DNA of 64,000 nucleotides from Microbacterium oleivorans (lineage in GTDB: Bacteria; Actinomycetota; Actinomycetes; Actinomycetales; Microbacteriaceae): NCBI RefSeq assembly GCF_001644225.1, contig NZ_LSTV01000005.1, forward strand, positions 24,385 through 88,384, read 5' to 3'. A program made the position numbers and the translations under genes. Below the pieces are notes generated by a model. It was not told the DNA's origin and did not search any database. It saw only the letters and a program-made list of their open reading frames with translations. Positions 23,477 to 31,405 of this stretch are shown one piece after another (position 1 is the stretch's first letter; every line of letters starts with the position of its first letter).

Positions 23477-25441
23477 ATGCCCAAGAACAAGAAGCCGGCC
23501 GGCGGCCGCGCGCAGAACTTCGAGCCCCGCTACGGCAAGAAGACCTCCTACCAGGACGCCAAGCGCCGCCCCGGCCAGGCCTCCGCCGGAACCGCCGGCA
23601 GCAAGAGCCCCAAGCACCGCGGCTTCCGCGCCGCCGAGGAGTCGGCACCCGCGAAGGGCCGCTGGACCGAGCAGGACCGCGCCGGCCGGGCCGAGGCCCG
23701 CGGCATCCGCTCGCACGCCCGCGGCGACCGCGCCGCCGGCGGCGAGCGCCCGCGTTTCGACCGCGCCGGTGGCCCCGGCTTCGACCGCGAGCGCGGCAAC
23801 GACCGCGGAGATGTCGATCGTCGGGGCCCCCGTGGGGCCGATTCGCGTCGGGATGGGCAGGATGTCCGCGGTTACGGCCGCCCCGAGCGCGACGATCGTG
23901 CGCGGTTCGACCGGACCGAGCGCCCCCGCTTCGACCGCGCCGACCGTGGCAACGACCGCGGAGATTCCGACCGCCGCGCCCCTCGTGACGCCGGAAACGG
24001 CCGTGACGCACGCGATTTCCGCGGTACTGGCCGTCCCGAGCGCCCGCGCTTCGACCGCGCCGACCGCCCCGCGCGTTCGTTCGACGACCGACCCCGCCGG
24101 GACGACCGGCCCCGCCGGGACGAGCGGCCCCGCCGCGACGAGCGCGCGAACCGGTCGGATTGGAACGCCGCGGAGAAGTCGAAGGCGCACCAGGAGCACG
24201 TCGACGTCGTGCACGAGCGGCTCCAGGCCGAAGCGGTGGATGCGGCCTCCGTCGAGCAGGCGTCGTTCGCCGACCTCGGGCTCGGCCAGAACATCGTGCG
24301 CACCCTCGAAGGTCTCGGCGCCACGAGCCCGTTCCCGATCCAGGCGGCCACCGTCCGTCCGATCCTCGAGGGCCGTGACGTCCTCGCCCGTGGCCGCACC
24401 GGCTCGGGCAAGACGATTGCCTTCGGTGCTCCGCTCGTCGAGCGCGTGCTGCGCGGCCAGGCCGGCAAGCGCCGTGCGTGGGGCCGCTCGCCGCAGGCGC
24501 TGATCCTCGCGCCGACGCGCGAGCTCGCCCTGCAGATCGACCGCACCGTGCAGGAGCTCGCGCAGAGCGTCGGCCTCTTCACGACGCAGGTGTACGGCGG
24601 CGTCCCGCAGGGCCGCCAGGTCGGCGCGCTGAAGAAGGGCGTCGACATCGTCATCGGCACCCCGGGCCGCATCGAGGACCTCGAGAAGCAGGGCAAGCTC
24701 GACCTGTCCGAGGTCGGGATCGTCGTCCTCGACGAGGCCGACCACATGAGCGAGCTGGGCTTCCTCGAGCCGATGCAGCGGATCCTCCGCCTCGTGCAGG
24801 ACGACGCGCAGAAGCTGCTCTTCTCCGCCACGCTCGACCGCGAGGTCGCTGCTCTGGTCGACGAGTTCCTCGTGGACCCGGCCGTCTACGAGGTTGCGGG
24901 CGAGACGCAGGAGACCAGCACGATCGACCACCGCGTCCTCGTGATCGACCACCGCGACAAGGCCGAGATCCTCACCTCGCTCGTCGACCGCGACGGCAAG
25001 ACGCTCGTCTTCACGCGGACCCGTGCGTACTCCGAGATGCTCGTGGAGCAGTTCGAGGATGCCGGGATCGCCGCCGTCGCCCTCCACGGCGACCTCAACC
25101 AGGCCAAGCGCACCCGCAACCTGCAGCGTCTGACCGACGGCAAGGTGAACGTGCTCGTCGCGACCGACGTCGCGGCGCGCGGCATCCACGTCGACGACAT
25201 CGACCTGGTCGTCCAGGCCGACGCCCCCGACGAGTACAAGACGTACACGCACCGTTCGGGTCGCACCGGTCGCGCCGGTCGCGCCGGCACGGTCGTGACG
25301 CTCATCACGCGCCAGCGTCGTCGGCGCATGACCGAGATGCTCGAGCGCGCCGAGATCGATGCGCCCTTCGACGAGGCGCGCATCGGCGACGACGTGCTCG
25401 AGGAGATCACGGGTCGTCAGGCCGCGAACGTCGACGCCTGA
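23477..25441 (+). CDS. DEAD-box ATP-dependent RNA helicase with RG/FDR-rich N-terminus
   Basis: 654 residues. Residues 1 to about 235 are disordered and made of repeats such as RPRFDRA, GNDRGD and RRDERPRRDE, very rich in Arg, Asp and Gly. The helicase core follows: Q motif (SFADLGLGQN, PIQAATV), Walker A ARGRTGSGKT (about 304), PTRELA, VLDEADHM (about 418), FSATL, and HRSGRTGRAGR (about 592). Unlike most family members, the basic tail is at the front. A role in RNA unwinding during cold adaptation or ribosome assembly is inferred. The leader is long (see 23286). Confidence 0.92.
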   Translation: MPKNKKPAGGRAQNFEPRYGKKTSYQDAKRRPGQASAGTAGSKSPKHRGFRAAEESAPAKGRWTEQDRAGRAEARGIRSHARGDRAAGGERPRFDRAGGPGFDRERGNDRGDVDRRGPRGADSRRDGQDVRGYGRPERDDRARFDRTERPRFDRADRGNDRGDSDRRAPRDAGNGRDARDFRGTGRPERPRFDRADRPARSFDDRPRRDDRPRRDERPRRDERANRSDWNAAEKSKAHQEHVDVVHERLQAEAVDAASVEQASFADLGLGQNIVRTLEGLGATSPFPIQAATVRPILEGRDVLARGRTGSGKTIAFGAPLVERVLRGQAGKRRAWGRSPQALILAPTRELALQIDRTVQELAQSVGLFTTQVYGGVPQGRQVGALKKGVDIVIGTPGRIEDLEKQGKLDLSEVGIVVLDEADHMSELGFLEPMQRILRLVQDDAQKLLFSATLDREVAALVDEFLVDPAVYEVAGETQETSTIDHRVLVIDHRDKAEILTSLVDRDGKTLVFTRTRAYSEMLVEQFEDAGIAAVALHGDLNQAKRTRNLQRLTDGKVNVLVATDVAARGIHVDDIDLVVQADAPDEYKTYTHRSGRTGRAGRAGTVVTLITRQRRRRMTEMLERAEIDAPFDEARIGDDVLEEITGRQAANVDA

Positions 25442-25451
25442 GCGTTGTCAC

Positions 25452-25457
25452 TAGGGT
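25452..25457 (+). promoter_or_regulatory. Leaderless -10 element of the GNAT gene at 25464
   Basis: TAGGGT, six bases, then ATG. Confidence 0.55.
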
Positions 25458-25463
25458 GGGCGG

Positions 25464-25889
25464 ATGCCGCTCGTCATCCGCCCGCTCGGTGATCCCGACG
25501 TCGACGCGGTCGTGTCCCTGTGGCACGACGCCGGCCTGACCCGCCCGTGGAACGACCCGCACCGCGACATCGCGCGTGCCCGCGCGGTATGGCCCGACCT
25601 GCTGCTCGTCGCGGTGGCCGGCGATCGCGTCGTCGGCTCGGTCATGGCCGGGTACGACGGACACCGCGGCTGGTTGTACTACCTCGCATCGGCATCCGAC
25701 CGGCGCGGCGAGGGGATCGGGCGGATGCTGGTGGCCGAGGCGGAGCGACGGCTCGAAGCGCTCGGCTGCCCGAAGGTGATGCTCATGGTCCGCGAGGGCA
25801 ACGACGCGGTCGCGGAGTTCTACGAAGGCATCGGCTACGCCCGCGACGCGACCTCCGTCCTCGGCAAGCGCCTCATCCCCGACGACTGA
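25464..25889 (+). CDS. GNAT-family acetyltransferase (YpeA-like)
   Basis: 141 residues. The acetyl-CoA-binding segment is YYLASASDRRGEGIGRMLVAEAERRL (motif A, RxxGxG), followed by VMLMVREGNDAVAEFYEGIGYARD (motif B). The sequence order and length match the YpeA group. Acceptor substrate unknown. It lies 22 bases after the helicase stop and has its own leaderless promoter. Confidence 0.88.
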   Translation: MPLVIRPLGDPDVDAVVSLWHDAGLTRPWNDPHRDIARARAVWPDLLLVAVAGDRVVGSVMAGYDGHRGWLYYLASASDRRGEGIGRMLVAEAERRLEALGCPKVMLMVREGNDAVAEFYEGIGYARDATSVLGKRLIPDD

Positions 25890-25890
25890 G

Positions 25891-27987
25891 TCAGAAGAGC
25901 ATCGCGGCCGCCTGCTCGCGCGTCGCCGTCTTCATGACCGGACCCGTGGTCCGCACCGGACCGGGCCCGCGCGGGGGAGCGTCCTCCTCTTCGAGCCTGC
26001 CGTGCAGTCCGTGCTTCCGCAGCAGCGGACGCACCCGCGCGGACAGCCAGGAGCGGTATTCGTTCGGCGCCGAGACCGAGACGCCCGGGTACAGGCCGCG
26101 GTAGGCCGGCACGAGGTCCGGGCACTCGCGTTCCAGCCACTGCCAGAACCACTCCTTCGCGCCGGGTCGCAGGTGCAGGGCGCCGAAGACGACCCGGCGC
26201 GCACCGGATGCCGCGATCCGCGCGATCGCGTCGTCGAGCACGTCGATCCCGTCGGTCAGGCGCGGCACGATCGGCATGAGGAACACGGTCACCGAGAAGC
26301 CGGCGTCCGTCGCGGCCTTCACGGTGTCGAGCCGTGCCTGGAACGACGGTGCCCCCGGCTCGAGGAGTTGGCGCAACGGTTCGTGGGGGATCGCGATCGA
26401 CATGGCGATGTGGATCGGGACGCGGGTCGCGGCATCCGTCAGCTGCGGCAGGTCGCGGCGCAGCAGCGTGCCCTTCGTGAGGATCGAGAACGGCGTGCCG
26501 CTCGAGGCGAGGGCGTCGATGATGCCCGGCATCAGCCGGTAGCGGCCCTCGGCCCGCTGGTAGGGATCGGTGTTCGTCCCGAGGGCGACCGGTTCGTGCC
26601 GCCACGACGGCTTGGCGAGCTCCCGCGCGAGCACCTCCGCCACGTTCACCTTCACGACGATCTGCGAGTCGAAGTCGGCCCCGGCGTCGAGGTCGAGGTA
26701 GGTGTGCGTGTTGCGGGCGAAGCAGTTGTGGCTGACCACCCCGGCGGCGATGAAGTCCTCGGTGTCCGTGGAGATGTCGACGAGATCGCGTACCCCGACG
26801 TCCTCGATCGAGATCACCGTCAGATCGGTCGCGGTCTTGACAGCCGCGCCCACGATCGACAGTTTCCGCGTGATCGCGGGGCTGGTGATCCGGAAGAAGC
26901 GATCCCGCGAGGGCAGCCCGCCGGTCACGCGGATCGCCGTCACCCCGCTGGGTCGCACAGGCTCGCGGATGAAGCCGATCCCGAAGTGGTCGAGCGAGGT
27001 CGACACCGTCTCGAGCAGCCGCTCGTCCGTGTTGACGATGCGGAGGATGCCGCGCGAGCACGAGCCCTCCGCATCGAAGATGCCGGAGAGGAATCCCGCC
27101 CTCCAGGCGGACGAGGGCGCGGTGGGTTCGGCGATCAGCGTCTCGATCGTCTCGACATCGGCCTGCCGTGCCGTGTGGATCGCCGTCATCTGCCGCCGCA
27201 CGTCCGTCGCCGGAGTGAACGCTCGCTCGTGCGTGAGAACTCCTGCCCGCTCCAGGAAGCGCCGAGTCCGGTCCAACGCGTCGACATCCGCCAACGCGAG
27301 GCGGAATCGGTGGATGACCCGGACCCGCTTCGCGTCGGTGTACGTGCCATGGAAGATCATCCCGTCGCCGCGGATCATCCCACTGAGGTATCCCCGTTCG
27401 AAGTCGGGGTCGGCGACGAAGGCGCTCTGCGCGCGCGGGGCGCCCATCCCGAACCCCTGCAGACGATTCCCCGTGGTCAGATGCGGACGACGACCGGCGC
27501 CCGATGTCGTCCCCGTCACGTGCTTCCATCCGCGCTCGGTCAGGAACCGATGATCGCCACTCGCGATGATCTCCGTCCCGTCGGCGAGGGTGATCCGGTA
27601 GGCCGCTTTCCGGGTGGGCCAGACGGCGCGCACCGTCGTGGGGACGTAGCGCCGGTACGCACCGTCCACGCGCGTCCCCATCAGGTCCTCGCCGACGCGC
27701 ACGTCCCCAAGTCGCTTGTGTCGACCCTCAGCCGTCATGACCAGGGTCTCGGGATCCAGGCAGTACGTGCACGCGTGCGAGCAGCCCCGGTACGGGTTCA
27801 CCGTCCACGAGAACGGCATCGCGGAACCGCTCGGCACGTGGTTCAGCGCGGACTTCGCGACCACCTCGTGGAACGTCATCCCGGCGAACTCCGGCGTCAT
27901 CACCGACCGGACGAGACCGCCCATCGACTCGAGCCCGGGCAGGGCGGCCTCATCGACCGTCGAGATGTCCTGCCCCTGCCACCGCAT
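25891..27987 (-). CDS. Rv2578c-family radical SAM protein interrupted by an intein
   Basis: 698 residues before splicing, 352 after removal of the intein (residues 76-421). The start MRWQGQDIST and the host motifs (TFHEVVAKSALNHVP, VNPYRGCSHACTY, then CFARNTHTYLD, VALGTNTDPYQRAEGRYRL) match the Mycobacterium Rv2578c type. The spliced protein regains the 4Fe-4S motif CSHACTYC (Cys69, Cys73 and the residue after the intein). Catalytic role unknown for the family; radical chemistry on an unidentified target is expected. Upstream in-frame ATGs at 28005 and 28083 are less likely than 27987, because the conserved N-terminus begins there. Confidence 0.92.
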   Translation of the reverse strand: MRWQGQDISTVDEAALPGLESMGGLVRSVMTPEFAGMTFHEVVAKSALNHVPSGSAMPFSWTVNPYRGCSHACTYCLDPETLVMTAEGRHKRLGDVRVGEDLMGTRVDGAYRRYVPTTVRAVWPTRKAAYRITLADGTEIIASGDHRFLTERGWKHVTGTTSGAGRRPHLTTGNRLQGFGMGAPRAQSAFVADPDFERGYLSGMIRGDGMIFHGTYTDAKRVRVIHRFRLALADVDALDRTRRFLERAGVLTHERAFTPATDVRRQMTAIHTARQADVETIETLIAEPTAPSSAWRAGFLSGIFDAEGSCSRGILRIVNTDERLLETVSTSLDHFGIGFIREPVRPSGVTAIRVTGGLPSRDRFFRITSPAITRKLSIVGAAVKTATDLTVISIEDVGVRDLVDISTDTEDFIAAGVVSHNCFARNTHTYLDLDAGADFDSQIVVKVNVAEVLARELAKPSWRHEPVALGTNTDPYQRAEGRYRLMPGIIDALASSGTPFSILTKGTLLRRDLPQLTDAATRVPIHIAMSIAIPHEPLRQLLEPGAPSFQARLDTVKAATDAGFSVTVFLMPIVPRLTDGIDVLDDAIARIAASGARRVVFGALHLRPGAKEWFWQWLERECPDLVPAYRGLYPGVSVSAPNEYRSWLSARVRPLLRKHGLHGRLEEEDAPPRGPGPVRTTGPVMKTATREQAAAMLF
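26725..27762 (-). other. Intein with LAGLIDADG homing endonuclease, inside the radical SAM gene
   Basis: 346 residues. Splicing block A begins at Cys1 (CLDPETLVMT), block B is GTEIIASGDHRFLT with the expected His, and block F/G ends VVSHN with the penultimate His and terminal Asn. The +1 residue is Cys. Two LAGLIDADG helices are visible (GYLSGMIRGDG at intein residues 124-134 and GFLSGIFDAEGS at 223-234), each with its acidic residue, so the endonuclease may be active. The insertion falls immediately before the third cysteine of the radical SAM cluster motif, so the unspliced protein cannot bind its cluster. Confidence 0.92.
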
Positions 27988-28071
27988 CTCCCCAGTCGAA
28001 CACATATACGAGCAATGAGTCAATGCCGCGCGCGGGAGAATAGAACATCGAGGACGCACTCCCCGGCCTGG

Positions 28072-28077
28072 GACAAT
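28072..28077 (+). promoter_or_regulatory. Leaderless -10 element of the VanY-type gene
   Basis: GACAAT, six bases, then GTG at 28084; identical in sequence and spacing to the one at 9082. Confidence 0.55.
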
Positions 28078-28083
28078 GGTCAC

Positions 28084-29034
28084 GTGTCAGAGTCGAGGAG
28101 CGCCGCGAGGCGGCGGGTGCTCCGTCGGCGACGCCAGCGCCGCGCGGTCGTCCTGCTCGCCCTCGTCGCGACGCTCGTCATCGCCCTCGCCGTCGTCCTC
28201 CCGCGCGCCCTCGCCCCCGACGACGCCGTCGCCGAACCGGCATCCACCCCCGCTCCGCCCTCGTCCGCGCCGGCGAGCACACCGACGCCGACGCCGGAGA
28301 CCCCCGAGGCCGAGCCGGCCTTGTGCGAAACGGATGCCGTGACCGCGGCGCTCGAGAACGGCTCCGACCGCGACGTGATCGCCGCGTTCGGCGGCGCCGA
28401 ACCGTTCCGCGCGGCGATCGCCGACGGCGCAGCCCCCTGCGTCGACCTGCACGAGGCGGGGCGCCTCTGGGTGGTCGCGAACAAGCGGCATCCCCTCGAT
28501 CCGGTCGACTACTGGCCCAGACCGCAGGCGCGTCCGCAGGACACCCGGATCGTGGCGGGCGGGTGGCTGCTCGACGAGACGGCCGCGGCGCTCGACGAGC
28601 TCTCGGCCGACGTGCGGGCCGCGGCGGGCACGATCGGGGTGAGCAGCGGGTTCCGTCCTTACGACTTCCAGGTCGACACGTACAACCGCTACGTCTCGAT
28701 GCGCGGCAAGGCGGCCGCCGACCTGCGGAGCGCACGCCCCGGCCACAGCGAGCACCAGACGGGACTCGCCGTGGACGTCGTGGCATGCGACTCCGGATGC
28801 GGCGACCATGACGGCTTCGGCGGCACCCCGCAGTCGGACTGGATCGCCGAGAACGCCTGGCGGTACGGCTTCATCGTCCGTTACGAGGAGGGACGCACCG
28901 CGACGACGGGCTACTCCGCCGAGCCGTGGCACCTGCGGTTCATCGGCCGTGAGTTGGCCGCCGCGTACGCCGACGGCGGCTTCCACACCCTCGAGGAGTT
29001 CTTCGGGCTCGAGCCCGCCCCCGACTACGGCTGA
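28084..29034 (+). CDS. D-alanyl-D-alanine carboxypeptidase, M15B (VanY/LdcB-like)
   Basis: 316 residues. A basic N-terminus and one membrane helix (AVVLLALVATLVIALAVVL) are followed by a Pro/Thr/Ser linker and the zinc peptidase domain. Visible motifs are SSGFRPYDFQ, HSEHQTGLAVDV (about residue 221, zinc His and Asp) and EPWHLRFIG (about 280, catalytic Glu and zinc His). It should trim peptidoglycan stem peptides outside the membrane. GTG 28084 fits the leaderless promoter. The 3' end overlaps the convergent AraC-type gene by ten bases. Confidence 0.9.
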   Translation: MSESRSAARRRVLRRRRQRRAVVLLALVATLVIALAVVLPRALAPDDAVAEPASTPAPPSSAPASTPTPTPETPEAEPALCETDAVTAALENGSDRDVIAAFGGAEPFRAAIADGAAPCVDLHEAGRLWVVANKRHPLDPVDYWPRPQARPQDTRIVAGGWLLDETAAALDELSADVRAAAGTIGVSSGFRPYDFQVDTYNRYVSMRGKAAADLRSARPGHSEHQTGLAVDVVACDSGCGDHDGFGGTPQSDWIAENAWRYGFIVRYEEGRTATTGYSAEPWHLRFIGRELAAAYADGGFHTLEEFFGLEPAPDYG

Positions 29035-29900
29035 GGCTCGCGCTCCACGGGGAGCCACAGCTCGCACGTCGCGGTCGAGAAGTCCTCGGCCCGGTCGAGC
29101 ACCGCGACGATCGAGGGTCCGAGGCGCAACCGCCACGGGTTCGCCGGGAACCAGTCGGTCGCCGTCGCCGCCCACGTCGTCTGCAGCGCGTCGGGGTAGG
29201 GGCCGCTCGTGCGGAACACCGCCCACGTGCCCGCCGGAACCTCGACGACGTCGAGGTCGTCGGGCACGGAGCTGTCGAGTGCGCGGGCGACCCCGTGCAG
29301 GTACGTCAGCTCGCTGCCCTCGGTGTAGTCCGGGTCGACGTCGGCGCTCACCTGCAGCAGGCCGGCGGGATCGGTGTCGCTGAGGTCCTTCAGCCGCGCG
29401 TGCTCCGTCGCGGGCAGCGCGGCGATGTGCGCCTGGATGGCGGGGTTCGCCCCGCGGTGCATAAGCGGCACGCGGGCGGCGTGGCCGACGAGGCGGAAGG
29501 CGGGTCGGTCGGTGATGCGGGTGTCCATAGGGATGCTCCCTTCTACGGTCAGGCGGAACCTGAGCTGCGGTTGTGTGCGGAGGGGGCCGCCGTCGCGTCG
29601 GGCGACGGACGGAGCGACGCCGTGCACCGCCTGGAACGCACGGGCGAACGCCTCGGTCGAGCCGTACCCGTAGCGCACCGCGATCGTCAGCATCTCCTCG
29701 TCGCCGACGAGCTCGGCTGCCGCCACCGTCATCCGCCGACGCCGGACGTACTCCGACAACGGCATGCCCACCAGCGACGAGAACATCCGACGCAGGTGGT
29801 ATTCGGTCGTACCGTGCGCGCGGGCGACTCCGGCGACGTCGAGCTCTTCGCCGAGGTGCGCCTCGATGTGTTCGACGACGCGGGTGAGTGCGGTGATCAT
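29025..29900 (-). CDS. AraC-family regulator with GyrI-like/effector-binding domain
   Basis: 291 residues. The N-terminal AraC double helix-turn-helix (ITALTRVVEHIEAHLGEELDVAGVARAHG; YGYGSTEAFARAFQAVHG) lies at residues 1-110. It is followed by an effector-binding (Rob/GyrI-like) domain from about 125 (MDTRITDRPAFRLVGHAARVPL) to the end, with DLDVVEVPAGTWAVFRTSGPYP as the typical strand. This N-terminal-HTH architecture is common in actinobacterial multidrug sensors. ATG 29900 has GGAGGGAG seven bases upstream. The target genes are unknown. Confidence 0.88.
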   Translation of the reverse strand: MITALTRVVEHIEAHLGEELDVAGVARAHGTTEYHLRRMFSSLVGMPLSEYVRRRRMTVAAAELVGDEEMLTIAVRYGYGSTEAFARAFQAVHGVAPSVARRDGGPLRTQPQLRFRLTVEGSIPMDTRITDRPAFRLVGHAARVPLMHRGANPAIQAHIAALPATEHARLKDLSDTDPAGLLQVSADVDPDYTEGSELTYLHGVARALDSSVPDDLDVVEVPAGTWAVFRTSGPYPDALQTTWAATATDWFPANPWRLRLGPSIVAVLDRAEDFSTATCELWLPVEREPQP

Positions 29901-30030
29901 GCGTCTCCCTCCGGCATCCACTCTCATCTTCTCGCCGCGCGTGCGCCCGACTTCTGCGGACCGGAAAGATCGGATGCCGCGTCGCGGAACTCAGTCGCGC
30001 TCGCCCTGGCATCCGATCCCACGGCGCGCG

Positions 30031-30036
30031 TACAGT
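30031..30036 (+). promoter_or_regulatory. -10 element of the acyl-CoA dehydrogenase gene
   Basis: TACAGT about 60 bases before ATG 30096. An in-frame GTG at 30042 is also available, but the conserved N-terminus and the ribosome site favour 30096. Confidence 0.4.
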
Positions 30037-30095
30037 GGACGGTGGCGACGCCGCCCACGAGCGCAGCGTCGCGCCGACACGAAGGGGGTCCGCAC

Positions 30096-31259
30096 ATGGA
30101 GCGGAACATCTACGACGAGGACCACGAAGCGTTCCGCGACGTCGTCAAGGAGTTCATCAAGCGCTACGTCACCAACGAGAAGCGCGAACAGTGGGATGCC
30201 GCCGGCGAGATCGACCGGGCGACGATGCGCGCGGCGGGCGAGGCCGGTGTGATCGGGCTCAGCGTGCCGGAGGAGTTCGGCGGCGCGGGGATGCTGCAGG
30301 ACTACCGCTTCCGCACGATCGTCAATGAAGAGGTCATCCGGGCCGGTGCGGGATCGCTCGCGGGCGCCTTCGGCATCCAGGACGACCTGGCCGTGCCCTA
30401 CCTCGTGCACATGGGCACGCAGGAGCAGAAGGAGACCTGGCTTCCCCGCATGGCGACCGGTGAAGTCATCGGCGCGCTCGCGATGACCGAGCCCGGTGCG
30501 GGATCGGACCTCCGCGGCATCTCGACGACCGCGAAGAAGACCGACGGCGGCTACATCGTCAACGGCGCGAAGACCTTCATCTCGTCGGGCGCCACCGCCG
30601 ACATCTTCGTCGTGTTCGTGAAGACGGGCGAGGGCAACCGGCCCGACGCCTTCTCGCTCCTGCTGCTCGAGGCCGACATGGCGGGCTTCGACCACGGTAA
30701 GAAGCTGCACAAGATGGGCTTCCACGGCCACGACACGGCCGAGCTCAGCTTCACCGACGTCTTCGTCCCCGACGCGAACCTCATCGGCGGCGAAGAGGGA
30801 AAGGGATTCATCCAGCTCATGATGAACCTGCCGCTCGAGCGCCTGTCGATCGGTGTCGCGGGCGCCGCGGCCGCGCAGGCCGGTGTCGAATGGACGGTCG
30901 CGTACACGAAGGACCGCGAGGCCTTCGGTCAGCGGATCATCGACTTCCAGAACACCCGCTTCACCCTCGCCGACCTCGTGACGACGGTCGACGCGCTGTG
31001 GGCCTACGTCGACCGCGCGATCACCCTCTACGGCGAGAACAAGCTGTCCGCCGAGGATGCCGCCCAGGTCAAGTTCTGGGCCACCGAGCGCGAGTGGGAG
31101 GTGCTCGACGCCTGCGTCCAGCTGCACGGCGGCTACGGCTACATCATGGAGTACCCGATCGCCCGCGCCTTCCTCGACGCCCGCGTCCACCGCATCTACG
31201 GCGGCACGAACGAGATCATGCGCGACATCGTGTCGCGCCGGATCGCCGGTAAGCGCTGA
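30096..31259 (+). CDS. Acyl-CoA dehydrogenase
   Basis: 387 residues, full length for the family. FAD-dependent oxidation of an acyl-CoA thioester in the cytoplasm. Signature 1 is ALAMTEPGAGSDLRGI (about residue 128), signature 2 is QLHGGYGYIMEYPIARAFLD with DARVHRIYGGTNEIM (about 343-372), whose Glu of GGTNEIM is in the usual place of the catalytic base of the medium/short-chain group. GAAGGGGG gives a strong ribosome site. No other beta-oxidation genes are adjacent, so the chain preference cannot be inferred. Confidence 0.93.
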   Translation: MERNIYDEDHEAFRDVVKEFIKRYVTNEKREQWDAAGEIDRATMRAAGEAGVIGLSVPEEFGGAGMLQDYRFRTIVNEEVIRAGAGSLAGAFGIQDDLAVPYLVHMGTQEQKETWLPRMATGEVIGALAMTEPGAGSDLRGISTTAKKTDGGYIVNGAKTFISSGATADIFVVFVKTGEGNRPDAFSLLLLEADMAGFDHGKKLHKMGFHGHDTAELSFTDVFVPDANLIGGEEGKGFIQLMMNLPLERLSIGVAGAAAAQAGVEWTVAYTKDREAFGQRIIDFQNTRFTLADLVTTVDALWAYVDRAITLYGENKLSAEDAAQVKFWATEREWEVLDACVQLHGGYGYIMEYPIARAFLDARVHRIYGGTNEIMRDIVSRRIAGKR

Positions 31260-31269
31260 CCCGACGACC

Positions 31270-31324
31270 GAGGTCCCGATCGGGCCGGAGAACCTGCGCG
31301 GTTACCCGGCCCGATCGGGACCTC
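31270..31324 (+). repeat. Hairpin repeat family B, copy 1, after the acyl-CoA dehydrogenase gene
   Basis: Perfect 19-bp arms GAGGTCCCGATCGGGCCGG and its complement with a 17-base loop, starting 11 bases after the stop. It may work as a terminator, but the stem sequence is shared with the element at 41936-41998, so it is also a repeated element. Confidence 0.8.
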
Positions 31325-31405
31325 GCCGGCGCGAGGCGATCAACCCGAATGCTGTCGTTAGCCGCGTCTTAGGCGCGGTTAAGGACGGCGGGGTGGGATC
31401 GGCGC

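Noticed and set aside
23700..24160. Repetitive DNA in the helicase gene as a CRISPR-like or satellite array
   Set aside because: Repeats follow the codon pattern for Arg-Phe-Asp-Arg motifs, vary in length and lack unique spacers.
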